64,000 nucleotides of DNA. It comes from Microcyclospora pomicola. Lineage: Eukaryota > Ascomycota > Dothideomycetes > Capnodiales. The stretch covers positions 1 to 64,000 of the forward strand of contig NHNY01000030.1 of assembly GCA_002786065.1 (NCBI GenBank), written 5' to 3'. The translations under genes were made by a program, and so were the position numbers. Each line of letters opens with the position of its first letter. Positions within the stretch are counted from its first letter, which is position 1. The notes beneath the pieces were generated by a model, which saw only the letters and a list, made by a program, of their open reading frames with translations, did no database searches and was not told where the DNA came from. Positions 34,515 through 43,448 of this stretch are shown piece after piece.

Positions 34515-35024
34515 ATGACGACGCCACCGAGACTGCAGCTACCAGTAACCGCGCCTGAAATGCGCCTTTTCGGCGACATTGGGGGCGTAGATTTCCTCCC
34601 ACTGGCGCTCTACAGCCTTGTGGAAGTGTCAGAGTCGTCGCTAACGGACCTCGCAAAAGTCCTTGAGCGTGACAGACTCGTAGGCGAAGGGCCCGACGCT
34701 CTCCACCTGGCACGGGTCGCTCCTTCGTCGCTCGTTCAACAGGATACTCTGGCAGATGTGCTCGCCCGCCACATCCAGCATTGCAAAGAACACACGGACC
34801 AGCTGGAGTACTATCCCTTTGCCTTTCTGGTTGCTCATGATGTTGACTGGGAGACGAATGGGGTATATCTGGTGTTTGCAGATTTTGAGAAACCATTTGC
34901 TGTCACAAGCTTCTGTTTGACGATACATGATGTTCCTGAGGTCGGCTGGGTCATGCGAGAGGATGATGAAGGGATCGAAGTGTTGCGAGAACGTTTTGAG
35001 ATCAAAGATGGTCAGCAGCCTTGA
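34515..35024 (+). CDS. Uncharacterised 169-residue protein
   Basis: Single open frame opening MTTPPRLQLPVTAPEMRLFG after a CA-rich leader (caacaatc before ATG). The product is acidic, with alternating helix- and strand-like segments, e.g. LTDLAKVLERDRLVGE, YYPFAFLVAHDVDWETNGVY and VGWVMREDDEGIEVLRERFE. No signal peptide, membrane span or catalytic motif. A long minus-strand frame (34641-35147) overlaps it but is less protein-like. I do not recognise the family; the small-domain look and lack of introns leave some doubt that it is a gene. Confidence 0.5.
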   Translation: MTTPPRLQLPVTAPEMRLFGDIGGVDFLPLALYSLVEVSESSLTDLAKVLERDRLVGEGPDALHLARVAPSSLVQQDTLADVLARHIQHCKEHTDQLEYYPFAFLVAHDVDWETNGVYLVFADFEKPFAVTSFCLTIHDVPEVGWVMREDDEGIEVLRERFEIKDGQQP

Positions 35025-35266
35025 CGGTGAGAAGGAGGCTTGTGCCGCAAATGGGCTTGGACGCAGCCCTTTCAGACGGTGCTGCATCAGGCTGTCGTCA
35101 AGTGACAAGACTAACCGATCGGGGTGTGCTTTTTGTGAAGGCCTCATGAAAACCTACCTCATATCATCAAGGAGAATAGCCAGAAGCCTCTACCGTGTCG
35201 ATCGTGTTGTCTATATGAGCATCGATGCGCGTACGACTAGATATGATCCGAATCAATACTCCAGGC

Positions 35267-36267
35267 TCACACCCATTGCTTGTTCCCGAAGTGCGAGACA
35301 AATCCTCCGGCGAAGCCACCCTCGATACTGGCGTTCTCCCAAACAGCCCTGACATGCTGAACGGACACTTCGGGTGTAATTGGCCCTTGGAAGTTGGGCG
35401 CATATTCCATGAGCTTACCAGCGAATTTCATCGAGCCTTGCCTCTCTTCATCGGTAGCTGCGAGCTCGCGTCAGTCAAAAGTCCAGTATTTCTGTGTCGA
35501 GGCGGCGGGGAGAAAAGGCGTACCTTTGTCGTAGTGACCTGTGTCCACCAATCCCGGGCTAATAGCCAGAAAAAGTACACCGTCTTGTTTGTACTGCGCG
35601 CTGAACTTGGCGACGATGATGTTCATGGCCGCTTTCGACATGGAGTACAAAGCGGCGATGTCGATGTCGCACTGGTTGATCAGGTCGAGATCAGCCATAC
35701 CGCTGGTGATGGTGATGATCTTCCTGGTCTTCGCCTTCAGAATCAAAGGCAGGAAGAGATTGAACAGGTGGATCTGTCCAATGACGTTGGTTTGTAGCAA
35801 CTGGTGTGAGACGCTCTCGAGCTCCTCGACTTTGTCGCCTCTGTCGAGCACGCAGCATCAGCCAATGTTCAGACCTGATGAAATCTCGTAGGCATGGAAC
35901 TTACAGTGCCCCAATAGGAACGTATGCATCGAACAATGTGACGAAAGCTCCGTTGGCCACCAAGTAGTCAATACCGCGATCACCAACGATCTTGGCCGTT
36001 TCGGCAGCGGCTTCCTTGAGGCTGGCGAATTTGTCGAGATCTGCAGAAACTATCTGGACATTTGGGCGAGTACCAAGCTCTTCCTGCACTTTGTTCTCGG
36101 TCCCGGCTTTGTCGCGGACCAGACCAACCACCAAATTGTCCTTGTCGGCCGAGATCTGCTTGAGAAACTCGAACTGTGCCGGATCAGAAAAGGGTGACGA
36201 GCTGTGCGGGACAACTTTAACTCACGCCAATGCCTTTGGAGACTCCTGTGATAACGTAGACGGCCAT
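35267..36267 (-). CDS. Short-chain dehydrogenase/reductase (SDR 1)
   Basis: NAD(P)-dependent oxidoreductase. Exons are 36267-36226, 36173-35905, 35840-35524 and 35457-35267, giving 272 residues. Exon 1 is 42 bases and encodes the first strand and the cofactor motif TGVSKGIG. Further motifs: SADLDKFASL (adenine side), IDYLVANGAF in place of NNAG, catalytic Ser in TITSGMAD, YSMSKAA (YxxxK), and SPGLVDTGHYDKG. The C-terminus GGFVSHFGNKQWV is typical of fungal SDRs of this type. Introns are 52-66 nt with clear donors. It lies between the uncharacterised 34515 gene and dehydrogenase copy B, so it may belong to the catabolic set; substrate unknown. Confidence 0.9.
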
Positions 36268-37005
36268 GTTGAGTCGGATAGAAGAAATGCGTCCGAGTAG
36301 GGAGGCTTGTGTCCACAAGGCGCGAATAGGTGTGAAGCTGAAATAAGATACTCTTGTGTCTTGTAGAATCTCTTCGTCCCGAGACGACGAGACATCTCCT
36401 TTATACATGCTCCAGACGCTGGCTCTTCACCATAATTCACGAGCGCGCATCTCGTCGAAGTGTGTAGCATGGTGTCGCATGCTCGATTACCAACCAGCGA
36501 ACAATCAATACTGATGTCAGCGGCTTCGCGAAAAGAAGTATCGACAGCCCCACGATGTTCTGATGCAGGAAGCTGCTGTCAATGTGTCCAATCAAGCTGG
36601 AGCCTTCACTGCACTGATTTCGAAGCCAAGCAGGCATCGTCGACTGTGATTCCAAAGTGTCGTCACGTGCTTCTTGTTTTCCTCCATCAAGCAGAGTGTA
36701 CAAGTCGTACTACCTAGATTGTTATTTGGATGCGTAGTGAGATCGTCGTCTACTGGCTTCAGTTGTGTTCGAGAGCTGTTGTACTGGCTGTTGCTATGAG
36801 CTCATGTAATGAGATGTGGTACATTAGAATAGAACTAGCCCCATTTCAGCTCAAGAACATCTCGTCGCGTTGGAGCGCAGAGCACAAAGAGCATAACCTA
36901 TACCAAAAGAAGCTTGCATGAAGCTTACAGATACGATAGAAGAGCATATTAGCTACTTGGACTGACTCACACAGTAATTTGGACGCTGCCGGGGATATCC
37001 AATTC
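36268..37005. other. Intergenic, no gene seen
   Basis: SDR 1 promoter side and 3' flank of dehydrogenase copy B. Short frames only. Confidence 0.5.
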
Positions 37006-38066
37006 TCATGCTATGGAGGTCATCGCTGCTTTCGACTTGGACAACGAGATCAACAACTCATCCCGCTCTTTCTCGACGATCGCAGTATCGTGGACTTTCA
37101 ACTCCTCGCCTACGCTGTCAATGAGACGCTGGCAGTTCGCACTACTCCAGTCGAACGCGTGCGCCTCCATATCTTCCGTCCAGACCTTGGTCGCCGGGCC
37201 TAGATGTTGAAGAAGATGCTTAAAGCCATCAAGACCTCCGCCGCCGCCCATGACGTTCGACATGAATGGTCCCGTCAATGCCCATCGAGGGCCAAGGCTC
37301 GTGGTCATGCACGTATCTGCAATTGTGTCAGCGAGCCAAGCTTCATTGGCCATGCATAAGAACTTACCCAGACTCTCAGCAGACAAGACACCGCGAGCGA
37401 CCAAACTGAATGCCTCGTTACACACCGCAGCTTGCAGTCGGTTCACGACATGACCTGGAACTTCTTGCTTGATATGGACCGGGTACTTGCCAACGAAGTC
37501 GTAGAACTTCATCGCAGTCGCCACAGCAGCCTCATCGGTGCCCGGATGCGGAACAACTTCGACAAGCGGCATCAGATGAGGTGGGTTGAACGGATGGCCG
37601 ATCAAGACTCTGCCTGGAGCCTGGCGGCACTCCTTCAGAAACTGAGAGCTCGGAATACCAGAAGAGGATGATGCTATGACAACATCCGACCTGGTTCCTG
37701 CATCGATCTCGCCAATGATCGAGTTCTTGAGGTCCATCCGCTCTGGTGCGTTCTTGTTTCATGTCAGCTGGGTTTCTTGCAGAGCCACGAGACATCCCTC
37801 ACCTCCTGGACAAAGTCAACCTCTCCATATCGGCCTTTCAAGCTTGCGCCAACGAACTCGTAGTTCGACAACGAGGCGCCAGGTGACAATCCTAGCTCCT
37901 CAAGGACAGGCCAGAAGCTCTTGAGGTTCGCCGCGAGCTTCTCCTCCGCGCCGGGGCCAGGGTCAGAGACCAGCACCTTGAGTCCTTTGGCCAGGAACAA
38001 AGCAGTCCACGACGCTCCGATGACGCCAGTACCGACGACTCCCACGGTCTTGAATGGTGAAGGCAT
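37006..38066 (-). CDS. L-carnitine-dehydrogenase-like enzyme, copy B
   Basis: Paralogue of the gene at 23586-24662. Exons are 38066-37803, 37752-37368 and 37316-37006 (264/385/311 bases, identical to copy A), giving 319 residues. By my count 65 of the 88 first-exon residues are identical to copy A. Motifs: GTGVIGASW, FWPVLEELGLSPGAS, VDFVQENAPER, ASSSSGIPSSQF, GHPFNPPHLMPLVEVV, GHVVNRLQAA and SLGPRWALTGPF. Ser, His, Glu and Asn of the superfamily active site are present, and the copy B His region (GHPFNPP) is closer to the usual form than copy A (GHPFLPP). Intron 2 (51 nt) is in frame and without stops, so unspliced reading is misleading. A TATA-like tatttaaa lies at 38138-38145, about 75 bases before the start. 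Confidence 0.92.
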
Positions 38067-38535
38067 GGCTGTATGGTTGGCAGTGCCGTGCGAGGCGTGC
38101 GAGTCCGTTGACGCATTTCTGTCATGGTTCGTACGACTATTTAAAGGATGCTCATCTACATTCTACGAGTTGGTGCCTTGACTTTTGGAGAACGACGATT
38201 GCTAGAGGAGCTGATTTTAGTCATCGAAAGGATCCGCCCGGCTACTGCAGCCGCCGAGTGTCCGTAAGCGGTCGATCGAGCACTGTTGCATGTCGCAACC
38301 TTAGTAAGATGTTCCTAATGCAGTGTGACAGGGTTTGATCGGACTGTTGACAAGTTCAAATATACCTAACGAGTGGAGCTAAAGCAGGATATTGTGGATA
38401 GAGTAGCACAATGTCTGCTGCGCGACACTACGTGCGAGTGAGTACTGCGTTACACGGAACATGCACCACTACACGCTACTGAACGAGTGTACAGCTAGGG
38501 TAAGGTATATGAGATCCCGACTTACTCAGCTCTAT
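38067..38535. other. Intergenic, dehydrogenase copy B promoter
   Basis: Contains the TATA-like element 38138-38145 and an everted CCGTAAGCGG near 38265. No gene seen. Confidence 0.45.
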
Positions 38536-39771
38536 CTAATGTATTGCAATCTCTTTGCCTGATAGCCAGTCTAGACTCCAGTTCATCATGATGAGAACCT
38601 TGTTCCGCAACGTTGCCGACCAGCTCAGATTCTTTGCTCGCCAGGCGAGCCACGCTGCAGGTCCTGAGTAGTCTCTCTTGCCAGCAACCACACCATCATG
38701 GTGACCCGTGTATGCCACGATAGCCTTCTGCTGATACGCGAAGGGTTCCTTGCTGCTGCCATTGAACATCTTCGCCAGATACGCGCCCTTTTGGCAGGCC
38801 ACTTCGGCAGTGGTTGGAAGCTCGGCGCCTTGTATGTCTGCAGCATCTCCAATCGCATACGCTGTCGCGATCAAGCTTTCATCCGGCGCGTACGGCTGCA
38901 AGAAGTCGTTGGTAAGGATGCGTGGCAGTCGATTGCTTCTCTTGACTTTCAGCGTGTCGACCAGTGGCACTTGCTTGTTGCCAGTAGCCCAGATCAGTAA
39001 GCCGTACCTGATCTCTCCATCTTCTGCCGTGTGGACCACACCGGGCTCGACCTTGGAGATGTGAGAGCCAGTCTTGATTGCTACTCCGGCTTTCGAGAAC
39101 GAGGCGAGAGCATGCTCAGTCAACTGCTGATCAAACGGACTCAGGATCTTTGGTGCGACGTCGTGGATCGCGATCGAGAACTTCCCCTTCAGGTGTGGGT
39201 AGAGATTTTGGAAGTCATGGTCGAACAAGTCGCTCATCTCAGCAGCAATCTCAACGCCAGTCGGGCCTCCGCCTACCACCACAACGTGTAGCAGTCCCCG
39301 TTGATCAGCGTCGCTCATGAACGGAAGACTAGCCTGCTCGACCACTTCCTGCAAGCGTGCACGCAGAGCCATTGCATCTTTGACGTTCTTGATGAAAAGG
39401 GCGTTCTCGTACACTCCCGGCGTGCCAAAGGTCTGAGACGTGCAGCCGGGTGCGATGATCACATGGTCGAAAGGCACAGAGAACTCATGGTTGGTCAAGG
39501 AGGCAAACGCAGGCTCACACCTGCACATCTTCTGCTCGAAGTCGATGTCAATGACGACGGCTTGTAGGAAAGCTATCCTCCTCTTCGCATGTCTGATGGG
39601 TTCTTCGGCAAGAGAAAAGTTGAAGAGACCACATGCGGCACTGGCCAGCAGAGGCGTGTACGGTGTAGTTGCATCTGGCGAGATGACTGTGACTTCGAAG
39701 TGCTTATCGTCGATATCACGCGCGAAAGTATGGCCAGCCCAGCCACTGCCAATGACAACGATTCGGGTCAT
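38536..39771 (-). CDS. Type II NADH:quinone dehydrogenase-like flavoprotein
   Basis: Single-subunit FAD enzyme that passes electrons from NADH to quinone without proton pumping (family knowledge). From ATG 39771 the product is 411 residues. The FAD motif VIGSGWAGHTFA begins at once, followed by the NADH-binding VVVVGGGPTGVEIAAE and the second FAD motif YAIGDAA. The end has Trp-rich amphipathic helices (PAAWLAWRAKNLSW, LIMMNWSLDWLSGK), the membrane foot of NDH-2. The frame stays open upstream to an ATG at 39930, adding 53 residues of non-family sequence with a possible donor GTAAGC inside, so that part may be a spliced leader. No clear mitochondrial presequence. Close to NADH-producing dehydrogenases, it may reoxidise their cofactor (inference). 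An AIF-type oxidoreductase is the alternative. Confidence 0.87.
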   Translation of the reverse strand: MTRIVVIGSGWAGHTFARDIDDKHFEVTVISPDATTPYTPLLASAACGLFNFSLAEEPIRHAKRRIAFLQAVVIDIDFEQKMCRCEPAFASLTNHEFSVPFDHVIIAPGCTSQTFGTPGVYENALFIKNVKDAMALRARLQEVVEQASLPFMSDADQRGLLHVVVVGGGPTGVEIAAEMSDLFDHDFQNLYPHLKGKFSIAIHDVAPKILSPFDQQLTEHALASFSKAGVAIKTGSHISKVEPGVVHTAEDGEIRYGLLIWATGNKQVPLVDTLKVKRSNRLPRILTNDFLQPYAPDESLIATAYAIGDAADIQGAELPTTAEVACQKGAYLAKMFNGSSKEPFAYQQKAIVAYTGHHDGVVAGKRDYSGPAAWLAWRAKNLSWSATLRNKVLIMMNWSLDWLSGKEIAIH

Positions 39772-40611
39772 TTTTTTCAAACGTGTATACCAATTTTCTT
39801 TCTCGAATCGCAGAAAAGAAGTGACCTCTTGTATCGTCCATGGGTCACGATCATCACTATTTGTATCGAGCTTACCTATGGTGCGGCTCTCCTGCTGACT
39901 GATACTGTTCAGCTGCTGGATTTGGCTCATGGAGCGCTACTGGATGCGCTGCACGCATTTGGCTCGTTGACTACCTGTGTCTGACGCAGTAGCAGATAGC
40001 GTGTAACGAGTACGTATCAAGACAGGCTTGACCGCAGCAATAGCTCGAGCGGAATACGCATTAGGGCATCATGAGCTGGCAAGCTCCAGTCCTGCTGATG
40101 GGGTTCGAAAGGTCGAGTAGCCGACATTACAGCATCGTCTTGGCGATGCGGCCAGCCAATACAGACGACATTCAAGGAAAGAGTAGTGTGAGCGTTGAGC
40201 TGAATCGGCATGGCGAAGACTGCTGATACGCCAACGATGGCTCAGAGAGCTCTGCCGCGGACGCTCGGAGGATGCATGTGCAGTCTTCATTCCACGATAT
40301 CTCCCAAACGTCGAGCACGTGATGTCTGAAGAGTTTCGGACGTTCGGGGTATACATTATGGCGCTGCAAAAGATGTGTAAGCAGCGCATCGCGATCATTA
40401 TCAAGGCTGGAAATTTGGAACATGCGCTGACAGAGCAGGGCCGCTGCGCCCAGCGATTCAGCATCACGCCCTCATTGTACCACGCATACATGAGGATGTG
40501 AGGTCGATGGTCAACATAAAGGTTGAGCGGTTCGGCCTTAGTGACCAGACCGTAGCTCCTGAAGGATACTTGTTCCCTAGACAGAGCTACTGAAGAAAAG
40601 ATCTGAACATC
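39772..40611. promoter_or_regulatory. Divergent promoter NDH-2-like / fusion copy B
   Basis: 840 bases between two set B genes. CGG-rich pieces occur at 40256-40271 and 40530-40540 but not the exact CGGAGGTCCG. Shared control is inferred from orientation. Confidence 0.4.
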
Positions 40612-42737
40612 ATGTCTTCTACTTGGACACCTCCGCAGAACCATCAGAGCCGGCCAGTGGTAGTCCTCGGTGCGGGTGTGCTAGGCCGTCGTATTGGTAG
40701 GCAATGTCGTTGTCCTAGCTGTTGATTCTGCTGATGACTCTACCAGCAGCGTGTTGGTCGGCTGGTGGATACAATGTCCGCATTCGAAACCCGGGCAAAG
40801 GACCAAGGGATGCTGCTTTGCAATATATCAAAGACAACATCAGCTCGTTTACCGCCTTGTCGCATCGCGAAGCTGGCCCGGTTACCGTAGATTACGAGGA
40901 TATCCAGTCTGCTGTCAAAGACGCTTGGTTGGTTATCGAGGCTGTGCCGGAGAAGCTGGTACGTGACAAGCCTTGTCTCGTGAACGATGCTGATCTCGAT
41001 TCAGGAGATCAAAGAGTCTACTTTCGCGGATCTTGAGAAATATGCGCCGGTCGATTGTGTCCTTGCTACCAACTCTTCGTCCTTCAAGTCGGGAGATCTC
41101 ATTGGCAAAATCGGTATTAATACTCGGACCCGTGTCTTGAATACGCATTACATGATGCCTCCGGTCAGTAGCCACAGGATAATCTTGCAACGAGAAGACT
41201 GACACGTATGTACAGGACGCCATGGTGGTCGAGCTGATGACAGATGGCTACACATCTGAGCCACTTCTGTCATGGCTTGCTGATAGACATCGAGAGGCCG
41301 GTCTGCATCCGATTGTTGCAATGCGGCCATCATCTGGTAAGCTACTAGCTGAGGCATGCTAGCATTGTACTGAGACTGTATAACTAGGCTTCGTCTTCAA
41401 TCGTCTCTTTGCCGCTGTCAAAAGAGAGGTCCTGATGGAGCTTGCCGAGGAAGTCACTACGCCAGAACAGATTGATGCCGTCTGGCGAGAGATGTATGGT
41501 CCAAAGGTCGCTCCATGCACAATGATGGACGGTGAGTATCGACAGCTAATTTCGGTGCGGAAGCTGATGAGTTCGAAGGAGTGGGTCTCGATACGGTTGC
41601 GCTTATCGAAGAACACTACGTTACCGAAAGAGGTCTTCCTCGATTTCACGTGGACTGGTTGAAGCAGAATTATGTCACTCATGGCCGGCTTGGTGCTAAG
41701 ACTCCGGACAAAGGTGGTTTGTATCCGCCACCGAAGACTGGCTCACAGCTTCATATCATCACCCAAGACAACGGACTGGTGCTCCCGATTGGAGACACGG
41801 CGCCAGCTGATGTTCTAAAGCGTGGCAGCATCATCAGAATCACTCCGGGTGTCGGGAAGCCGGTAACTCTCGCGAGCTCACAGCATCTGCCTGATGGAAT
41901 CGATATCTGCAATGCCAATAACCGAATGTACTGGACGAACATGGGTGCCACGCCCGGCGCGAATGGTAAGCACTTGCCACAAGCAGAGATACATTACTGA
42001 TTGAGTGCATAGATGGATCGATCATGTCGGCCAACCTCGACGGAAGTGATCTGAAAACCATCGTCCACGAAGGAAAGTGCCATACCCCTAAACAGATGAT
42101 CATCGAGCAGACTTCGCAGAAGTTATATTTCTCGGATCGAGAGGGATTGACAGTGTGGAGGTGCGACCTTGATGGCTCCTCTCTGGAAAGCATTGTGAAG
42201 ACAGGAGACTGGAAGGATTCTGAGCAGATGAAAGACCAGACGAAGTGGTGTGTGGGGATCTGCGTGGCACCAAGCCTAGGCAAGTTCTTCTGGACCCAGA
42301 AGGGCTTTCCCAAGTCCCAGACTGGACGAATATTTTCGGCGAACATCGAAACACCGCGCGGAGCAACGGGTGCCGATCGTCAGGACATCCAGCTAGTGCT
42401 TGGAAACCTACCAGAGCCGATCGATCTCGAATTTGATGAATTGTCCGGTTCGCTTTACTGGACAGACCGCGGCGAGCTGCCGTTAGGCCAGTCTCTCAAT
42501 CGCAAGCAAATTGCCCGCGGACTAGCATCATCAGAGAAAGGATTGGGCTACGAAGTCGTCGCGCAAGGTATCGGAGAAGCCATTGGTCTCAAATTGGACC
42601 AGGAGAACAAGTGCATGTATACCAGTGACTTGAATGGTAGACTTTGGAAGATCGAATTGGACGGTCATGGGACCAAGGAGGTCATCTTCGAAGACCACTC
42701 TCGTGGTTTGACAGGGGTGACGTTCTTCAAGACCTGA
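40612..42737 (+). CDS. HCDH-YWTD fusion, copy B
   Basis: Seven exons (40612-40696, 40747-40958, 41005-41163, 41216-41336, 41388-41531, 41579-41965, 42013-42737) give 610 residues. N-terminal dehydrogenase: NAD motif GAGVLG (20-25), KDAWLVIEAVPEKL, likely Ser (ATNSSS), His (NTHYMMPP), Glu (VVELM) and Asn (GFVFNR), and a C-terminal domain with the motif GLDTVALIEEHY. The propeller-like half carries RMYWTNM, ANLDGSDL, KLYFSDREGL, CDLDGSS, KFFWTQKG, SLYWTDRGELPLG and GRLWKIELDG. The last 725 bases form one exon. No signal peptide, so an intracellular protein with the enzyme and propeller on one chain. Copy A agrees in order and motifs, but not one intron position is shared. The propeller might bind a partner or shape the substrate channel (inference). 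Confidence 0.9.
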
Positions 42738-43448
42738 GCTGTAGTCTTGCACTCCTTTGACACAATCGGAAGGAGATGGTCGATGGAATTCAACATTACG
42801 GGTCTTAGCGAACACAGTACTTGTGCTTGATTGTGGCAATCCGTAGCTAGACTTATCGAGTGAGAGGTCAACCGTCTGCTCCACCTTCCTGCTCTAGTGA
42901 TCGTGCTCCGGTAATCTCTATAGTCTGAGGGCGCGAAGTAAAGAGCTTCCTGAATCGTGGTTATTGGAAGGGAGGCCTGTGAAGCCCAATATTCTACGCT
43001 TCCAGACTCCTCGCACTTCCTCATGTTGGCCACGTTGGCTCGCAATCAGGTCTCACCGCTTGTGCCTCATCATGGATGCGGGCATATCGCCAGAGGTGTA
43101 TTGCAACGTTGCAGACATGCAGTCATCCTGTCCGATGGAAGGTTTGCTGGGATATCGTCGTCGCGCGCGATCCTACCTAAGGTACCTTATAAATTGTGCA
43201 GTGCAGTAGAACTAGTATGTCCGATCACGGAGCGGGCGGAGGTCCGTTGCCCACTGCGGCAAACCACGTCGATCGATAGTTGCATATAATCTCTAGAACT
43301 ACATGCACTCATGCTTGCCTAGTTACCTTATAACAATGGTGAAGAACTCAGATGACTAGCCCTGAAGATGTAAAGATTCAATTGTGTTTTCACTCCATTC
43401 TTGTCACGAGTACTCATACTTTCTTTTGCAGCTGTTAGAACTATAGCC
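42738..43448. other. Intergenic, Zn2Cys6 copy B promoter
   Basis: Holds the CGGAGGTCCG site at 43237-43246, listed separately. No gene seen. Confidence 0.5.
43237..43246 (+). promoter_or_regulatory. Candidate Zn2Cys6 site CGGAGGTCCG
   Basis: Inverted CGG half-sites with a four-base gap, 203 bases before the start of Zn2Cys6 copy B; identical to the 10-mer upstream of fusion copy A. Suggests autoregulation or cross-regulation between sets (inference). Confidence 0.4.

Noticed and set aside
34641-35147. 168-residue minus-strand frame overlapping the 34515 gene
   Set aside because: Overlaps almost fully a more protein-like plus-strand frame with a better start context; no motif, though neither is certain.
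41532-41580. Acceptor at 41580 for fusion-B intron 5
   Set aside because: It would drop one residue relative to copy A (MMDNIGLDT); the acceptor ending at 41578 gives MMDGVGLDT, keeps alignment length and still follows a GCTGAT branch.
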